Below are positions 1-10,900 of a DNA stretch of 64,000 bases, in pieces. The position numbers and the translations under genes were made by a program. A model generated the notes under the pieces. The model was not told the DNA's origin, did not search any database, and saw only the letters and a program-made list of their open reading frames with translations. Each line of letters begins with the position of its first letter. The first letter of the stretch is position 1. This DNA comes from Balneolaceae bacterium (GTDB lineage: Bacteria; Bacteroidota; Rhodothermia; Balneolales; Balneolaceae), in contig CP030887.1 of NCBI GenBank assembly GCA_006969905.1, positions 3,026,730 to 3,090,729 on the forward strand, given 5' to 3'.

Positions 1-501
1 AAATATGACAAAGCAAATTTTGGAGATTCTCCAACGGCTATTCAAATCTGGAATAGTTCTGCAATGGTATTTAAGACATTTATAGTCAATCACCCATTAG
101 ATCAGGAAAAGCATCTTGTTCATGCCACCTTGGAAGGCCCAGAAGGTGCCGTTTATTACCGTGGTGAAGCACAGCTAAAAAATGGTAAATGTACCGTAAC
201 TCTTCCCGATTACTTTGAGGCTTTTACCAGGAAAGAACAGCGAACCATAATTCTCACAAATATCGATGGCTTTGACAGGATTGCGGTTAAAAGTATTGAT
301 GGTGAAAAGATCAAAAATGGAACATTTGTTGTCATTTCTGAGAATCCTGATTCCACGCAGAAATTTGACTGGGAAGTAAAAGCGGTAAGATCTGATGGCC
401 CAGCATTAGAAGCTGAACCAGATAAAAAAGACCATTTGGTAGGTGGCTTTGGACCATACACATTTGAGATAGCAAAGCGAAAGCATGAAGAAAGAAATTA
501 A
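1..501 (+). CDS. C-terminal part of a tail-fibre-like / surface protein (5' partial)
   Basis: The reading frame is open from base 1, so the gene begins upstream of the window; the ATG at 64 is probably internal. The 166 visible residues contain a C-terminal module with the pattern KTFIVNHPLDQEKHLVHA, then LEGPEGAVYYRG, an ELPDYF-like segment (TLPDYFEAFTRKE), and a closing FDWEVKAVRSD. From memory, this pattern occurs at the C-terminus of tail-fibre-like and other trimeric stalk proteins, often just before an S74-type chaperone domain; no S74 domain follows here. The stop lies 20 nt before the first giant gene, so it is likely the promoter-proximal part of the same transcription unit. What the rest of the protein is cannot be seen. 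The module match is recollection, not a search. Confidence 0.7.
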   Translation, partial: KYDKANFGDSPTAIQIWNSSAMVFKTFIVNHPLDQEKHLVHATLEGPEGAVYYRGEAQLKNGKCTVTLPDYFEAFTRKEQRTIILTNIDGFDRIAVKSIDGEKIKNGTFVVISENPDSTQKFDWEVKAVRSDGPALEAEPDKKDHLVGGFGPYTFEIAKRKHEERN

Positions 502-521
502 GAACCATTTATAAGGCTATT

Positions 522-3500
522 ATGTCAACCAATATCTTATTAGTACCAATACAACTGGACGCGTTCTATGCAGATGGAACTACTGAGCTGGCAGCGCCTT
601 TGGCTGATTTTACCAAGTTGCCTTATTATTCTTACGATCCACCTTCAGGTTTAGCTACTCAACCTAAAGCCGGTATGCTTACCAGGCTCAAGCGTATGGT
701 TGGTATGGCAGTACCGCCGCCTCCGCCGCCACCTCCCCCAAAAGGAGGTGGAGTTAATGGCGATCATACTTTTTTGAGTGATACAGTTTTTAGGTCTCCC
801 AATCCTTCCTTTAAAGGTTCGGATGATACTTGGACTCCTCAAAAAGGCTTACACTTGCATTGGGCACTGCCCGATGCACTCACAGCGAGCAGAAAAGATC
901 CAAAAAGTGATGGGAAGTCACGCTTTCCACAAGTTCCAAATCGTTGGATGGTGGTTCTGTCAACAAAAAGTGGCGCTACCTGGACAGAGCAAAATGCCTG
1001 GGTAGTAGAAAGTGATTACCTATATCCCGATCCTAAAACCAACCCAAAATCTTGTGGAATAAATGCTATCTCGTTTCCAATTGCTCCACCAGAGGTATTT
1101 CAGCAACTGTTGGATACCCCCGTTCCCCCACCAGAGCATAATCCAAGTACACAAGATGTAACCAACTATCCTTTTTATTACCAGGCTCCGTTTCGCTGCA
1201 TGGGAAGAAATGAACCACTTAAAACCTGGCAGGGTGATACTAACCAAAATGAATATTTACCTCAATACAACCCAGCGGGCTTAACTGCTGTTGGTTATGG
1301 ACACCCTTTATTTGCCGCTATTTACTCTAACTGTTTTAGCGTATTTGGATTTCACGATGACCTAAGTTCCGGGTCTTACCCACGCAGATATGATCTTATT
1401 GGTTGGTATGATGATGAGGATACAGACTGCTTAACACTTTTTCAAAATCTTGCGCCGGGAACTTCTGCCTGGGATGCCCTTAAAGCAGAATATAACTGGT
1501 CCAGTACTGATGAAAGCGGAAACCTTCCCGCTCAAAGTGTGTACTACTCCAGGTTGGAGATGAATGCGCCGCTGACTGGTAGCATGCCTTCGGGTACATC
1601 AACTTTGACTGTGGGTAATACTGCTACAGAAGCGTTATCGGCTTACCTTTCGCAAACCTTACAAAGCGACCCGGCTGATCAGTTAATTGTGGAAGAACAA
1701 TTAGAAGCTATGGGACTTCACCCTAAGCTTGGAGTCGAAGATGTTGACCTTGGTGCTAAATTCAGAGAAGCCCGACATGATAAGGGATTCAAAAAAGTTA
1801 ATGGAGGTAGCTTGTGGTCAGTACGGGCAAAAAGCACTACTACTTCGGCATCAACCCCTACTCAGGATCAAAACTCGGAGGTTACTCTACCTGATGGATT
1901 AGCACACTTACTTAATAAGGTAAATATACTACAAGCTGGATATGACGCTTCCTGGGATAATATTAATTCGTTGAGACGTCGTGCTTTTGCCGACTGGTAC
2001 CGTTTAGAATATCAGCGGGTTACCGAGCATACAACCGGACCCCAATTACCCTCCATCAATGACATCCTGGCCTACTCGCAGGATAGTGTATTAAAGCCTA
2101 TGCAGGAGTTAGCAGCTGCTACAGGTCAAATTAACTACAGTACTGATAACACAGGAAAAGCAACAATTACAGTTGAAGACACGGGTCGGCAGTATGACCT
2201 TACTGTTCAATTCAGTATTGCACAGCAATTATTGCAGGCTATAAATAATCTAAGCCAGCAACTTGGGTTTTATAATGCTGGAAAAGCTGCCCAAGCTGCA
2301 AAACTTGAATACTACCTGATTCGTAAAGGAGCCCCTCGTTTTTATGCCCCTACCGACCCTGCGGTATTACTGGATGGTGATGCATTGGTAATGAGCAATA
2401 GATATGGGAATAGCGAAACACTGGAATGTGGATTATGTGCTGTTACAGAAATAAAAAACTCGTTAACCGATACTCTACGCAGTAATGGATTATCATCCGG
2501 TGGTGCTTTCAGCACCATATTGGACGCAATTGATAAGCAGATTCAAGGTAATGGATTAGGTTTCAAAAGCCAGTCTTCACAACCCTGGCATCCGGTTTCT
2601 CTGGAATGGTCGAGCCAGGTTTGGCCGGAAAAAAGAAATACAAGCGTTGGGTTAGCAGGTGAAGGAATTCAGTACGGGGTAGACTTTGTGAGCGGAACTT
2701 ACGAAGTGGATGTGGACGCCACTGATTTAAAGATCAAAGAAAAGCCTTATGGGCTAGCAAACCCTGAGACTCCGTATGATTACACGGGCAGGGTTGTGTT
2801 AGTATCTCATGCTCCTGATAATATGCAGAACTCTATCAAAGGCTATCTGATGCCTTTAACGTTACAAAATCTGAAAACCGGTGGCATCAGAAGTCAGGTA
2901 ATTGATGATGAAACAGATTATCAATACGACCTTCAATTATTCACATGGGCTAATACAATATTTGGCATTGCAAAACCTCCTTTTTTGGGAAACCTGAAAG
3001 ATCCCTCAACTCTTACGCCATCTGAAATAACACAGCAGAAAAACGAAATTGCTACATGGATGGGAATGCAATATCCGTTTGTAGAAGAAGTAAATAATAA
3101 GAAACAGCTAATTGATCTTGGTACTCTTGTGTCAAACCACTCTGATTGGAGCAGTATCAGACCCGTGATATTAGACGGAGCCAAGTTAGGTCTGTTTAGT
3201 TCCCTCTCTACAGCTGAACAAGCAAAAGATCCTCTAGTAACTGCAGTAAATGCCTACAATACATTAACCGGTAAATCTTTGCTATCCCAGGCATTAAGTG
3301 GCTTTAATGATGCATTGCTAACCCAGGAGCGTGAGTTTCAGCTCCCTGTTTGGGATTGGCGGGTTATTAATATTGAAGAACAGAAATCCTACACACGGGA
3401 TTTAGCCAGGAACTTGGATGGTATTCACACAGCACCCGTGTTTGATGGTGCCTTCCTTCCAATCAGATCGGGAGTTATGCAAGTTTCGGGGTTAACAGTA

Positions 3501-4757
3501 GTGGATTCATTCGGACAGTACTTACCTCTTAATTATGGAGGGCCAGCTGCTACAAAAAAATCAGAGCGAATGACCATACTTAGTAATGTAGCAGCTTCAG
3601 TAAGTACACCTTCAAATATAGCAACAACTGCTGAAAACCAGAATTACCTGTATTTACCGCCCAGAGTTACCCAGGAAACAAGGCTTAATTTCCGGTGGCT
3701 GGCAGCTGATATGGGAAATGCCTCTGGTATTGGAGATGAGCCGGAAATGAATGACCACCCGGCAACTACCCCTGTATGTGGCTGGGTTTTACCTAATAAC
3801 TTAGATGGCAGTCTCGCGATTTATTCTGCTGATGGTTCTGCACTTGGTTCGTTAGTTCAAAGTGATGTTGGTGGTACATTTTCGGTTGTTTGGGAATCAG
3901 CTCCGGGTACTAATAATTATACTCCTGTATCAAAACTGCCAAACCCACATTTATACGATTTTGTATCGAATATCATTGCATGGGGATCAGGAAGTAAGAG
4001 TACCTGGCAGGACTTTCTATCCAGCATTAATACTGCACTCCAAAACATCGATCCGAAAAGTTTTGCCCAGCACCCCGCTTTATCGTTGCTTATGGGAAGA
4101 CCCATAGCATTAGTACGTACAAGCCTTCAAATTCAAACAAAAGGCTACCCTGATATTGATCAAACTGTTGAGGCATTTAACTATGATCAAAAGAATAACT
4201 TATTCACTCGCCTTACAAATGGGTTTGATAAAGTAACTATTCCAATACGACTTGGCGAAGCCAAACAGCTTAATGATGGTTTGGTTGCCTATTTTGTAGA
4301 AGACGGACAGGGAGGTTTTACGCCCGGACCTAACAGCTTGGCTCATTTCCCTGAACTGGAGCAAATCGGTGCTGTTGCTGATACGTTAAGCCTTACATTA
4401 TCGGACGATCCTATGAAGCTGACCATGCTGGTTGACCCTCGTGGTTCCGTGCACGCAACCTGTGGGTTCCTACCCACAAAACAAATCAGTATTCCACCTG
4501 ATCAGTTTGCAAAGGTTCTGAGTACCATGTCGGTCACCTTCCTTACTTCTCCGGTCATTACAACGAAGCAAAGTGTAAAATATCCGCTTCCGGCTGAAGC
4601 AGGTTATGGCTGGTCCTGGTTAGACCGGCCTACCGGTTTTACCTGGAATCGTGTAGCAGATATTCAAAATACCTCACGGGAAGCTATCTACGAACAGCAA
4701 CGAATCCTGGAAGGCTGGTTGAAACTAAGCCCCCAAACTGAGAAAGAGATAAACTAA
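522..4757 (+). CDS. Giant cytosolic-type protein with HWALPDALT motif (1411 aa), unknown function
   Basis: First of five closely packed large genes. There is no signal peptide or membrane segment. The N-terminus (about residues 1-64) leads into an uninterrupted run of nine prolines (residues 65-73) and a KGGG linker. The conserved-looking core follows: LHLHWALPDALT near residues 110-121, a PNRWMVVL segment about 20 residues later, YGHPLFAAIYSNCFSVFGFHDD, and a YDLIGWYDDE segment. I recall these signatures from large uncharacterised proteins of actinobacteria, myxobacteria and other bacteria, but know no assigned function. The protein looks mixed alpha/beta, rich in Ser, Thr, Asn and Tyr, with no recognisable catalytic motif. 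ATG at 522 is the first start after the preceding stop. An intact frame of this length argues that the gene is maintained. Role is unknown; a structural or scaffold component is only a guess. Confidence 0.85.
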   Translation: MSTNILLVPIQLDAFYADGTTELAAPLADFTKLPYYSYDPPSGLATQPKAGMLTRLKRMVGMAVPPPPPPPPPKGGGVNGDHTFLSDTVFRSPNPSFKGSDDTWTPQKGLHLHWALPDALTASRKDPKSDGKSRFPQVPNRWMVVLSTKSGATWTEQNAWVVESDYLYPDPKTNPKSCGINAISFPIAPPEVFQQLLDTPVPPPEHNPSTQDVTNYPFYYQAPFRCMGRNEPLKTWQGDTNQNEYLPQYNPAGLTAVGYGHPLFAAIYSNCFSVFGFHDDLSSGSYPRRYDLIGWYDDEDTDCLTLFQNLAPGTSAWDALKAEYNWSSTDESGNLPAQSVYYSRLEMNAPLTGSMPSGTSTLTVGNTATEALSAYLSQTLQSDPADQLIVEEQLEAMGLHPKLGVEDVDLGAKFREARHDKGFKKVNGGSLWSVRAKSTTTSASTPTQDQNSEVTLPDGLAHLLNKVNILQAGYDASWDNINSLRRRAFADWYRLEYQRVTEHTTGPQLPSINDILAYSQDSVLKPMQELAAATGQINYSTDNTGKATITVEDTGRQYDLTVQFSIAQQLLQAINNLSQQLGFYNAGKAAQAAKLEYYLIRKGAPRFYAPTDPAVLLDGDALVMSNRYGNSETLECGLCAVTEIKNSLTDTLRSNGLSSGGAFSTILDAIDKQIQGNGLGFKSQSSQPWHPVSLEWSSQVWPEKRNTSVGLAGEGIQYGVDFVSGTYEVDVDATDLKIKEKPYGLANPETPYDYTGRVVLVSHAPDNMQNSIKGYLMPLTLQNLKTGGIRSQVIDDETDYQYDLQLFTWANTIFGIAKPPFLGNLKDPSTLTPSEITQQKNEIATWMGMQYPFVEEVNNKKQLIDLGTLVSNHSDWSSIRPVILDGAKLGLFSSLSTAEQAKDPLVTAVNAYNTLTGKSLLSQALSGFNDALLTQEREFQLPVWDWRVINIEEQKSYTRDLARNLDGIHTAPVFDGAFLPIRSGVMQVSGLTVVDSFGQYLPLNYGGPAATKKSERMTILSNVAASVSTPSNIATTAENQNYLYLPPRVTQETRLNFRWLAADMGNASGIGDEPEMNDHPATTPVCGWVLPNNLDGSLAIYSADGSALGSLVQSDVGGTFSVVWESAPGTNNYTPVSKLPNPHLYDFVSNIIAWGSGSKSTWQDFLSSINTALQNIDPKSFAQHPALSLLMGRPIALVRTSLQIQTKGYPDIDQTVEAFNYDQKNNLFTRLTNGFDKVTIPIRLGEAKQLNDGLVAYFVEDGQGGFTPGPNSLAHFPELEQIGAVADTLSLTLSDDPMKLTMLVDPRGSVHATCGFLPTKQISIPPDQFAKVLSTMSVTFLTSPVITTKQSVKYPLPAEAGYGWSWLDRPTGFTWNRVADIQNTSREAIYEQQRILEGWLKLSPQTEKEIN

Positions 4758-4769
4758 AAACCGTCAGCC

Positions 4770-7700
4770 ATGCCCAGCAATTTTGGAACTTTATTTACCT
4801 ACTCCGGCCCCGCTGGACAAGATGGGTTTTATAAAATTCTTGCCCCCTGTGAAAATTCGATGAATTGTCATCAGGCAATGCTTGAACTGTTTATGAATGC
4901 TCTTAAGTTGTCAAGTATTCGCTACCGGACAGGTTCATTTCCAAGCCCTTCTCCAATCCCTTCTATAGATTCAGAAGCCAAACTGAATGATTTACTTCAG
5001 ATTATTCCTGAAGATCTACAGGATCCTTTGTCCCAGGTTATGTATGAACAATATGAAGTGGACAGCGACACGGGCACTATTGGCAACAATGCCTGGTACA
5101 TAAAAACTTATGCTGACGCTGCAACGAAAGCCACTTTGCAGACTTCCGTTGACCAAGTCCGTTCCTATAATTATGCTTTATTTTATAATGAGTTGTTAGG
5201 TGAATACGGTACTAAAGGATGGGCTGGCATACCAGCAGCTATCCCGCTAACCACCCCTCAAAGCCCCCCAGGCAAAGCTGCTGTATTAGCAGCAATTGCC
5301 ACTCTGGCTACCTGGATACGTGCAAGCGACCCAAAACTTGTTGCACTAACTATTCTACGAGCAAAAACAGCTGTCCAGATTCTCAACGACCTTTATGGAG
5401 CTGTTCCATTGGCTGATGTCTCAACCATTTTATTTACTCGTGCATTGGTTAAGCAAATCCAAAGTAGCGGAGGTACTCAGGTAACAGCAACCCGCAAACA
5501 TGCTAAAACTGTTTTTTTTGAAGAAGTACAGGCAGCTTTAGGCAATGCTGCCTCTATATGGCAAACAACAGCAAGCTTAAAAAAACTGGCTGATCAGATT
5601 CGGGCAAATCCCCCAAGTGAAATTAACAAAACCCCTTCTGAAGTACTTATCACCTTCAGCCAGGTCATAGAAGTATTCGACATGGCCTTGTCTGATGCCA
5701 CCACTACAGCTCATGCTAAAACAGATATCCTGAATATACTAACCTCCATTAACGGTAAAACAACCAGTACTCCGGATTATTTGTTAACACAACTTCAAAA
5801 TACCTGTGACATCCTGAAGGTAGCACTCAACCCAGACCCTTTAACGCTGGATGCATGGGTTGTAGAAATAAATGAAGAAATACCTACAACTGTTCATTAT
5901 TCTGATATTGACGGATTGATGGAGCTCGTCCTGGATCAAATTACGCAAATACCCTTAACCTATAGTGGTGCTGCCGTTAGTTTTTATGGATTCAGTAACT
6001 ATGATGATATAAAGTTCAAAGATCGCATTGTCAACATTCCTGGCGGTAACCCAGCTACTACAGACACAATAACAGTAAGCGCAGACGCTGCAGAGAATGG
6101 AACAGCATATAGCAGACCTATATTTGGTGTGTTTACAAAAGGCGCTCAAAATGAAACTTATTTGAAGTTCTTCAATATATCGCCCATCCCAAATGGCACA
6201 TTTTACTTTACGGATCCAAAGAATCCACAGCAGGTAAATCAAAACTTTTTCCCTACTGCTGATCCAGCAACTACATTGACGTTCAACTTTAGTTTAGTCA
6301 CTATAAATGGTTTGAAAAAGGTACCCGCCGGTGGAATTGGACCATATCCTGAAGGCCGGTCGTACAAAAAAGTAACCGCAAGTGGTAGTACCAGTAAGCA
6401 AGTCTTTTTTGACTGTATTAGAACACTTTCGAAATGGAAGAGTTTAGAAGGAAAGCTTAAATATGATGTACTCTATCAAACTTCCGTAAGTCCGTCTGAT
6501 GCTGTCAGTATCACTACTCATTTGATTTGGTACATTAGTTCAGGAGACCTTACCAGAACTGACAATGTGGACGACAGCCTGTGCTTTTGGGCATGGCTGG
6601 CACCTACTGAAATCAAAGCAGCATATCCTCAAATTCCATCACTAATAGGGCTTCCTCCGGAGAGGAATTTGGATCGTTGTAGCAGCGTAGCGTTTATTCA
6701 GGCAAACCTTAACGAAAACCCTGCAGACGCCTCGCCGCCTGTTCAGCTTTTTGTAAACCGGGATCCAGGACCTTCAAGCGGTATCTATGTCCTTACCAAT
6801 TCACCTAGCTCAAGGTTACCTGCTGATATTGATAAGGTGTTGGATCGAGATTCTTCAAGTGCAGGTGCATCTGCTCCGTTAGCTGAGCAAGCAAGGAAAA
6901 TGTCATATTTTTTCAATTTCAGGTATTATCGAAAAATTGACCTGGAAGCAGGAAAGGTAATAAAATGGCTACCTGCTTCGAATAAGCCTAATACACTCGC
7001 TGATGGTATTGACCTAACAGCAAAATACAGACGTGACCTACCTGAAGGTTATGATCAGGTCATCGGCATTGAAACACCCATTTCATTTAACCTGCTGAGC
7101 AACATAGCATTCTTTAAAAGTTACACTGCACCCAATGCCACAGCAGGAATTTCCCTTAAGAACAAAGGTAATGACTTATTTCGTGCAAGAGGAAAAAGGC
7201 TGGCCGCCGGAAGTGTAATGGCAAAACTTAGAAATTATATTAATGTTACTCCTAAACCAGGATCCAATACCTCTCTTTCTGCTTCGCAAATGAGCAATTG
7301 GGAAATAGCCGAATCTAACAAGGCCCGGGAAGCCTGGCAAGGGTTAAAAAAAACAAGGAGAGACCGATTACCAACCGATCAGGAATGGTGCCATTTATTA
7401 GGCCATGGCGATGGTGGAGATGAACGTTTTGGCAACTTTGTAAGCGGTAGCTTTCACTGTAACACTGAACAACTCGCCATGGAGTCAAAAGGGAGAAGAC
7501 AAGTAACACAAAGCGAACCGAAAGGCACTTATACATTGAGAAGTACGGCTTATTTATTCAATGATGGCGAAAATTTACTATCCAGCAATTACCTGAATAA
7601 TGATCGTGCTTATGCCCAAATGAAAAAAGTTTATGCTGCATTAAGCAAACCTAAGGCCGGCCCCACCCTTCCTGATAAATCCGGTACCGTACTGCCCTTC

Positions 7701-7946
7701 GCGGCTTTTCTGAGGTATAAAATGTATGTCAACCCCTCAATAGGTGATGCAGCAGGTGCGCCAACAAGAGCTTCTTTTCAGAAACTGTTCGATTACATTT
7801 TTGAAGGGCAAAGTGAATTTATTGATCAGCATCAGTTTGCCATCATTAAATACGCAAGCTGGTTTTGTTTAGCCGGAGAGGACGCTTTTAAAGCATGGTA
7901 TGTAGAACAAACCGCAACAGCTGTAGCAGGAGATGCCGCGGAATAA
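4770..7946 (+). CDS. Large protein with C-terminal WCHLLGHGD/CNTEQ motif, copy 1 (1058 aa)
   Basis: Paralogue of the next gene; the two align end to end by eye. Shared features are an N-terminal CENSMxCHxxxLELFM segment (Cys27, Cys33, His34), a GNNAWYxxTYA segment near residue 105, a middle region ending in THLIWY and DDSLCFWAWLAP, and a C-terminal third with RARGKRLxAGSVMAKL. The most striking part is residues 872-905: WCHLLGHGD with His875 and His879, then GNFVSGSFHCNTEQLA with His896, Cys897 and Asn898. The spaced His/Asn/Cys pattern is reminiscent of beta-beta-alpha-metal (HNH-like) nucleases, but I cannot prove the fold. The final 60 residues (FEGQSEFIDQHQF, ASWFCLAGEDAF) are also conserved between the copies. 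No signal peptide. Starts 12 nt after the upstream stop, so probably co-transcribed. Confidence 0.85.
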   Translation: MPSNFGTLFTYSGPAGQDGFYKILAPCENSMNCHQAMLELFMNALKLSSIRYRTGSFPSPSPIPSIDSEAKLNDLLQIIPEDLQDPLSQVMYEQYEVDSDTGTIGNNAWYIKTYADAATKATLQTSVDQVRSYNYALFYNELLGEYGTKGWAGIPAAIPLTTPQSPPGKAAVLAAIATLATWIRASDPKLVALTILRAKTAVQILNDLYGAVPLADVSTILFTRALVKQIQSSGGTQVTATRKHAKTVFFEEVQAALGNAASIWQTTASLKKLADQIRANPPSEINKTPSEVLITFSQVIEVFDMALSDATTTAHAKTDILNILTSINGKTTSTPDYLLTQLQNTCDILKVALNPDPLTLDAWVVEINEEIPTTVHYSDIDGLMELVLDQITQIPLTYSGAAVSFYGFSNYDDIKFKDRIVNIPGGNPATTDTITVSADAAENGTAYSRPIFGVFTKGAQNETYLKFFNISPIPNGTFYFTDPKNPQQVNQNFFPTADPATTLTFNFSLVTINGLKKVPAGGIGPYPEGRSYKKVTASGSTSKQVFFDCIRTLSKWKSLEGKLKYDVLYQTSVSPSDAVSITTHLIWYISSGDLTRTDNVDDSLCFWAWLAPTEIKAAYPQIPSLIGLPPERNLDRCSSVAFIQANLNENPADASPPVQLFVNRDPGPSSGIYVLTNSPSSRLPADIDKVLDRDSSSAGASAPLAEQARKMSYFFNFRYYRKIDLEAGKVIKWLPASNKPNTLADGIDLTAKYRRDLPEGYDQVIGIETPISFNLLSNIAFFKSYTAPNATAGISLKNKGNDLFRARGKRLAAGSVMAKLRNYINVTPKPGSNTSLSASQMSNWEIAESNKAREAWQGLKKTRRDRLPTDQEWCHLLGHGDGGDERFGNFVSGSFHCNTEQLAMESKGRRQVTQSEPKGTYTLRSTAYLFNDGENLLSSNYLNNDRAYAQMKKVYAALSKPKAGPTLPDKSGTVLPFAAFLRYKMYVNPSIGDAAGAPTRASFQKLFDYIFEGQSEFIDQHQFAIIKYASWFCLAGEDAFKAWYVEQTATAVAGDAAE

Positions 7947-7956
7947 TTGATAACCT

Positions 7957-10900
7957 ATGCCTACAAATTTAGAAAGCTTTTTTACTTATAACGGAAAACC
8001 AGAAGAAGATGGTTTTTACAACCTTATTAAGGGTTGTGAAAACTCCATGTTGTGTCATAAGGTTATTCTTGAGCTCTTTATGGATGTTCTGAAAACCAAT
8101 AGTACTCTAAAACGCACAGGAACCTTTACACCAATACCTAACAAAATCCCAAATCAAAAAGATCTCGATGCTCTATTGGATTATCTACCCGAAGAGGTAA
8201 AAGACCCTATGGTGCAGGTTTTCTTCGAAGAATGGAACAATAGTCCGGATAGTGATGAGATAGGAAACAATGCCTGGTATGTGGAAACTTATGCCGGATC
8301 AATTGATGGCACTGGTGACTCTTCTTCTTTACAAGTAGCTGTAGATTTTGTTCGTGCTGCATACTATACCGAGGAATACAATAACCTACAGAAAATATAT
8401 AATGAGAAGGGATGGACTGTAACAGATATCCCGAATCCTTTACCCAATTCCGATATGCAGACCCCCCCTACTAAAACCAATGTCATTACTTTTTGCGGTG
8501 AATTGAGTGATTGGATTAAAGTGAATGATCCCGAAGTAATAGCACTAACCAATTTGCAAGATGCCACTACCTATGGAGATGCAGATGCCATCCTCACAGC
8601 AATTCTTGGAGCCTCTCCTATCGCTAATGTGGATACTACAGACTTTTGTACAGCTCTTCTAAATGAAATTGAAGCTACTAATAAGTCGGGTTTGCCTTCG
8701 TCTATTGGTGCAAGAAGACAACTTATAAGATCTTCACTAGCGGAAATAAATAAAGGCGGTTCCATCTGGAAAACCAGTGAATCTTTAAAAGCGCTTGCAA
8801 ATCAATATACTGGTAAAGATGAAGAATATTGGAGGACTAAAGTACCAAAAGCCTTTGACTTAATTAATCAACTGTTTTACCAAGGTTTAACTTTAGCCGA
8901 TCAAACCAATGTAGCAGCAGTAAGAGCATCTATTCTGGATATATTCAAAGATTTTCAGTCCTCATTCTCGGTAACTACCTATCTCTTTCAGGAGCTAAAT
9001 AATACTTGTTCAGAGCAAATCAAGGTTGTGAATCCTGACCTTGCAATGCTGGATGCGTGGATTGATGAAATTAATGAACCAATCCCTGACGCGATTCATT
9101 ATTCTAACATAGAATTATTAATGAAGTCCGTCTGTGATATTCTCGAAAGTATTCCACTAATATATAAAGGAAGCAATGCTAATCTCTTTTCATTTACCGA
9201 CTATGACAATATAAATGCCAAAGCGAATGCCTGTAGCTTTCCAGATGGTGAAAACTCATTAACCTCTGATGAATTAAATATTTTTCCTGATGCTGTTGAG
9301 TACGAAAACAACCCTCCAAGCCAAATAAAGAAACAGTTCCGCCCGGTTTATGGTATTTTTACTAAAGGAGAGGATTCCTATTTTAAGTTTTTTAATGTTG
9401 GATCGGTCATTACCGATGGTAGCTTTTATTTTGAAGATTCTTCAAACCCTACTTTAATAGAAACCAAGTATTACCAGAGTTCATCTGCTTCTGGCCCACT
9501 AAACATAGACCTGAGTGCATGCACTATAAATGGCAATAAAGCTACTCCTTTTGGAGGTGTCTCAGGTCTTACAAAAGAAGGTGTCCAAAATACGATACCC
9601 GGTGTTAAGGATTATAAAGAGCAAAAAGGAAAAAGTATTTCCAAACAAAATTTCTTTGCTGCAATCAGGCTCTTAACCAAATGGAAGGATTTAAAAGGCC
9701 AGCTTAGTTATGAAGTTCTCTACTCAACCATACCTGGTGAAGATAACTATGATACTCACCTTATCTGGTATGTTGCTTCTGGAAATTTAGATAGAACAGA
9801 TAAAGTTGATGATAGTTTGTTTGTTTGGGAATGGTTAGCTCCTGGTTCAGTAAAAGACAAATATCCAAATCTTTGGAAGTTTTTAGAACTTCCTGAAAGT
9901 CGCCAGTTGGTTCGTTCGAGCCCTTACGCTGATACCGCTAGTCTTGGAGGCACGACTGTCCGCATAACAGATTTATTCTCACTTGATCTCGCCGTATTTG
10001 GTTATCCCCTTGTATATATCAATGACGAACTATTCGTCCCTACCAATACGCCCAATACAAATTTACCGTATGCAATAGATCAAGTACTCGAACGGGCCGC
10101 AGGAACTTCTACTTCTCTTGATGATCTATCAGTCGACTTACTACAAATATTTAACTTTGCTTATTATAGAAAAGCAACAATGACTGGTAGTCGATTAAAA
10201 GTTATAAAATGGATACCAGCAAACCACCGGCCAAATAATTTAGATGATGGAATTGATCTGGGAGATGTTGGACAACCTCAAAATCTATCTGCCATTGGAA
10301 TAAGTCCGTCAATATCTTTTAGGAATAATAATAATGTAGAGTATTTTAAAAAATATACCGGATCTGATGGCCCTGCTCACACCTCCTTGAAAAATAAAGG
10401 GAATCCATTATATCGGGCCAGAGGGAAACGATTACCAGCAGGTTCTGTCATGGCAAAACTAAATGCTAGCAGAGCAACAGGCACTAGCGCTTTACCTATC
10501 AAAAGTTCTTCTCTATCTGCATCTGATTTTGGAGATTGGGTACTTTCGAATTCAGAGGATTATGTATTGCCTGAATGGAAAAAATTGAAAATGAATAACA
10601 GAAGCGATTTGCCCACTAATCAGGAATGGTGCCATTTACTTGGGCATGGTGATAGCGGTGACGAACGACTGGGTAATTTTGTGAGCGGCAGTTTTCATTG
10701 CAATACCGAGCAGTTAGCTATGGAATCAAAAGAACGGAGAAGTATCACACAACAAGCTCCTAAAGGTAAATATCACCTTCGTTCAACGGCCTATCTCTTT
10801 AACGATGATCATAAACTGCTTAAAGATGATTATTTAACCAATGATGCGGCCTACCAGAAAATGGTAAAAGTGTATAGTGCGCTACAGGTCAAAAAAGGAA

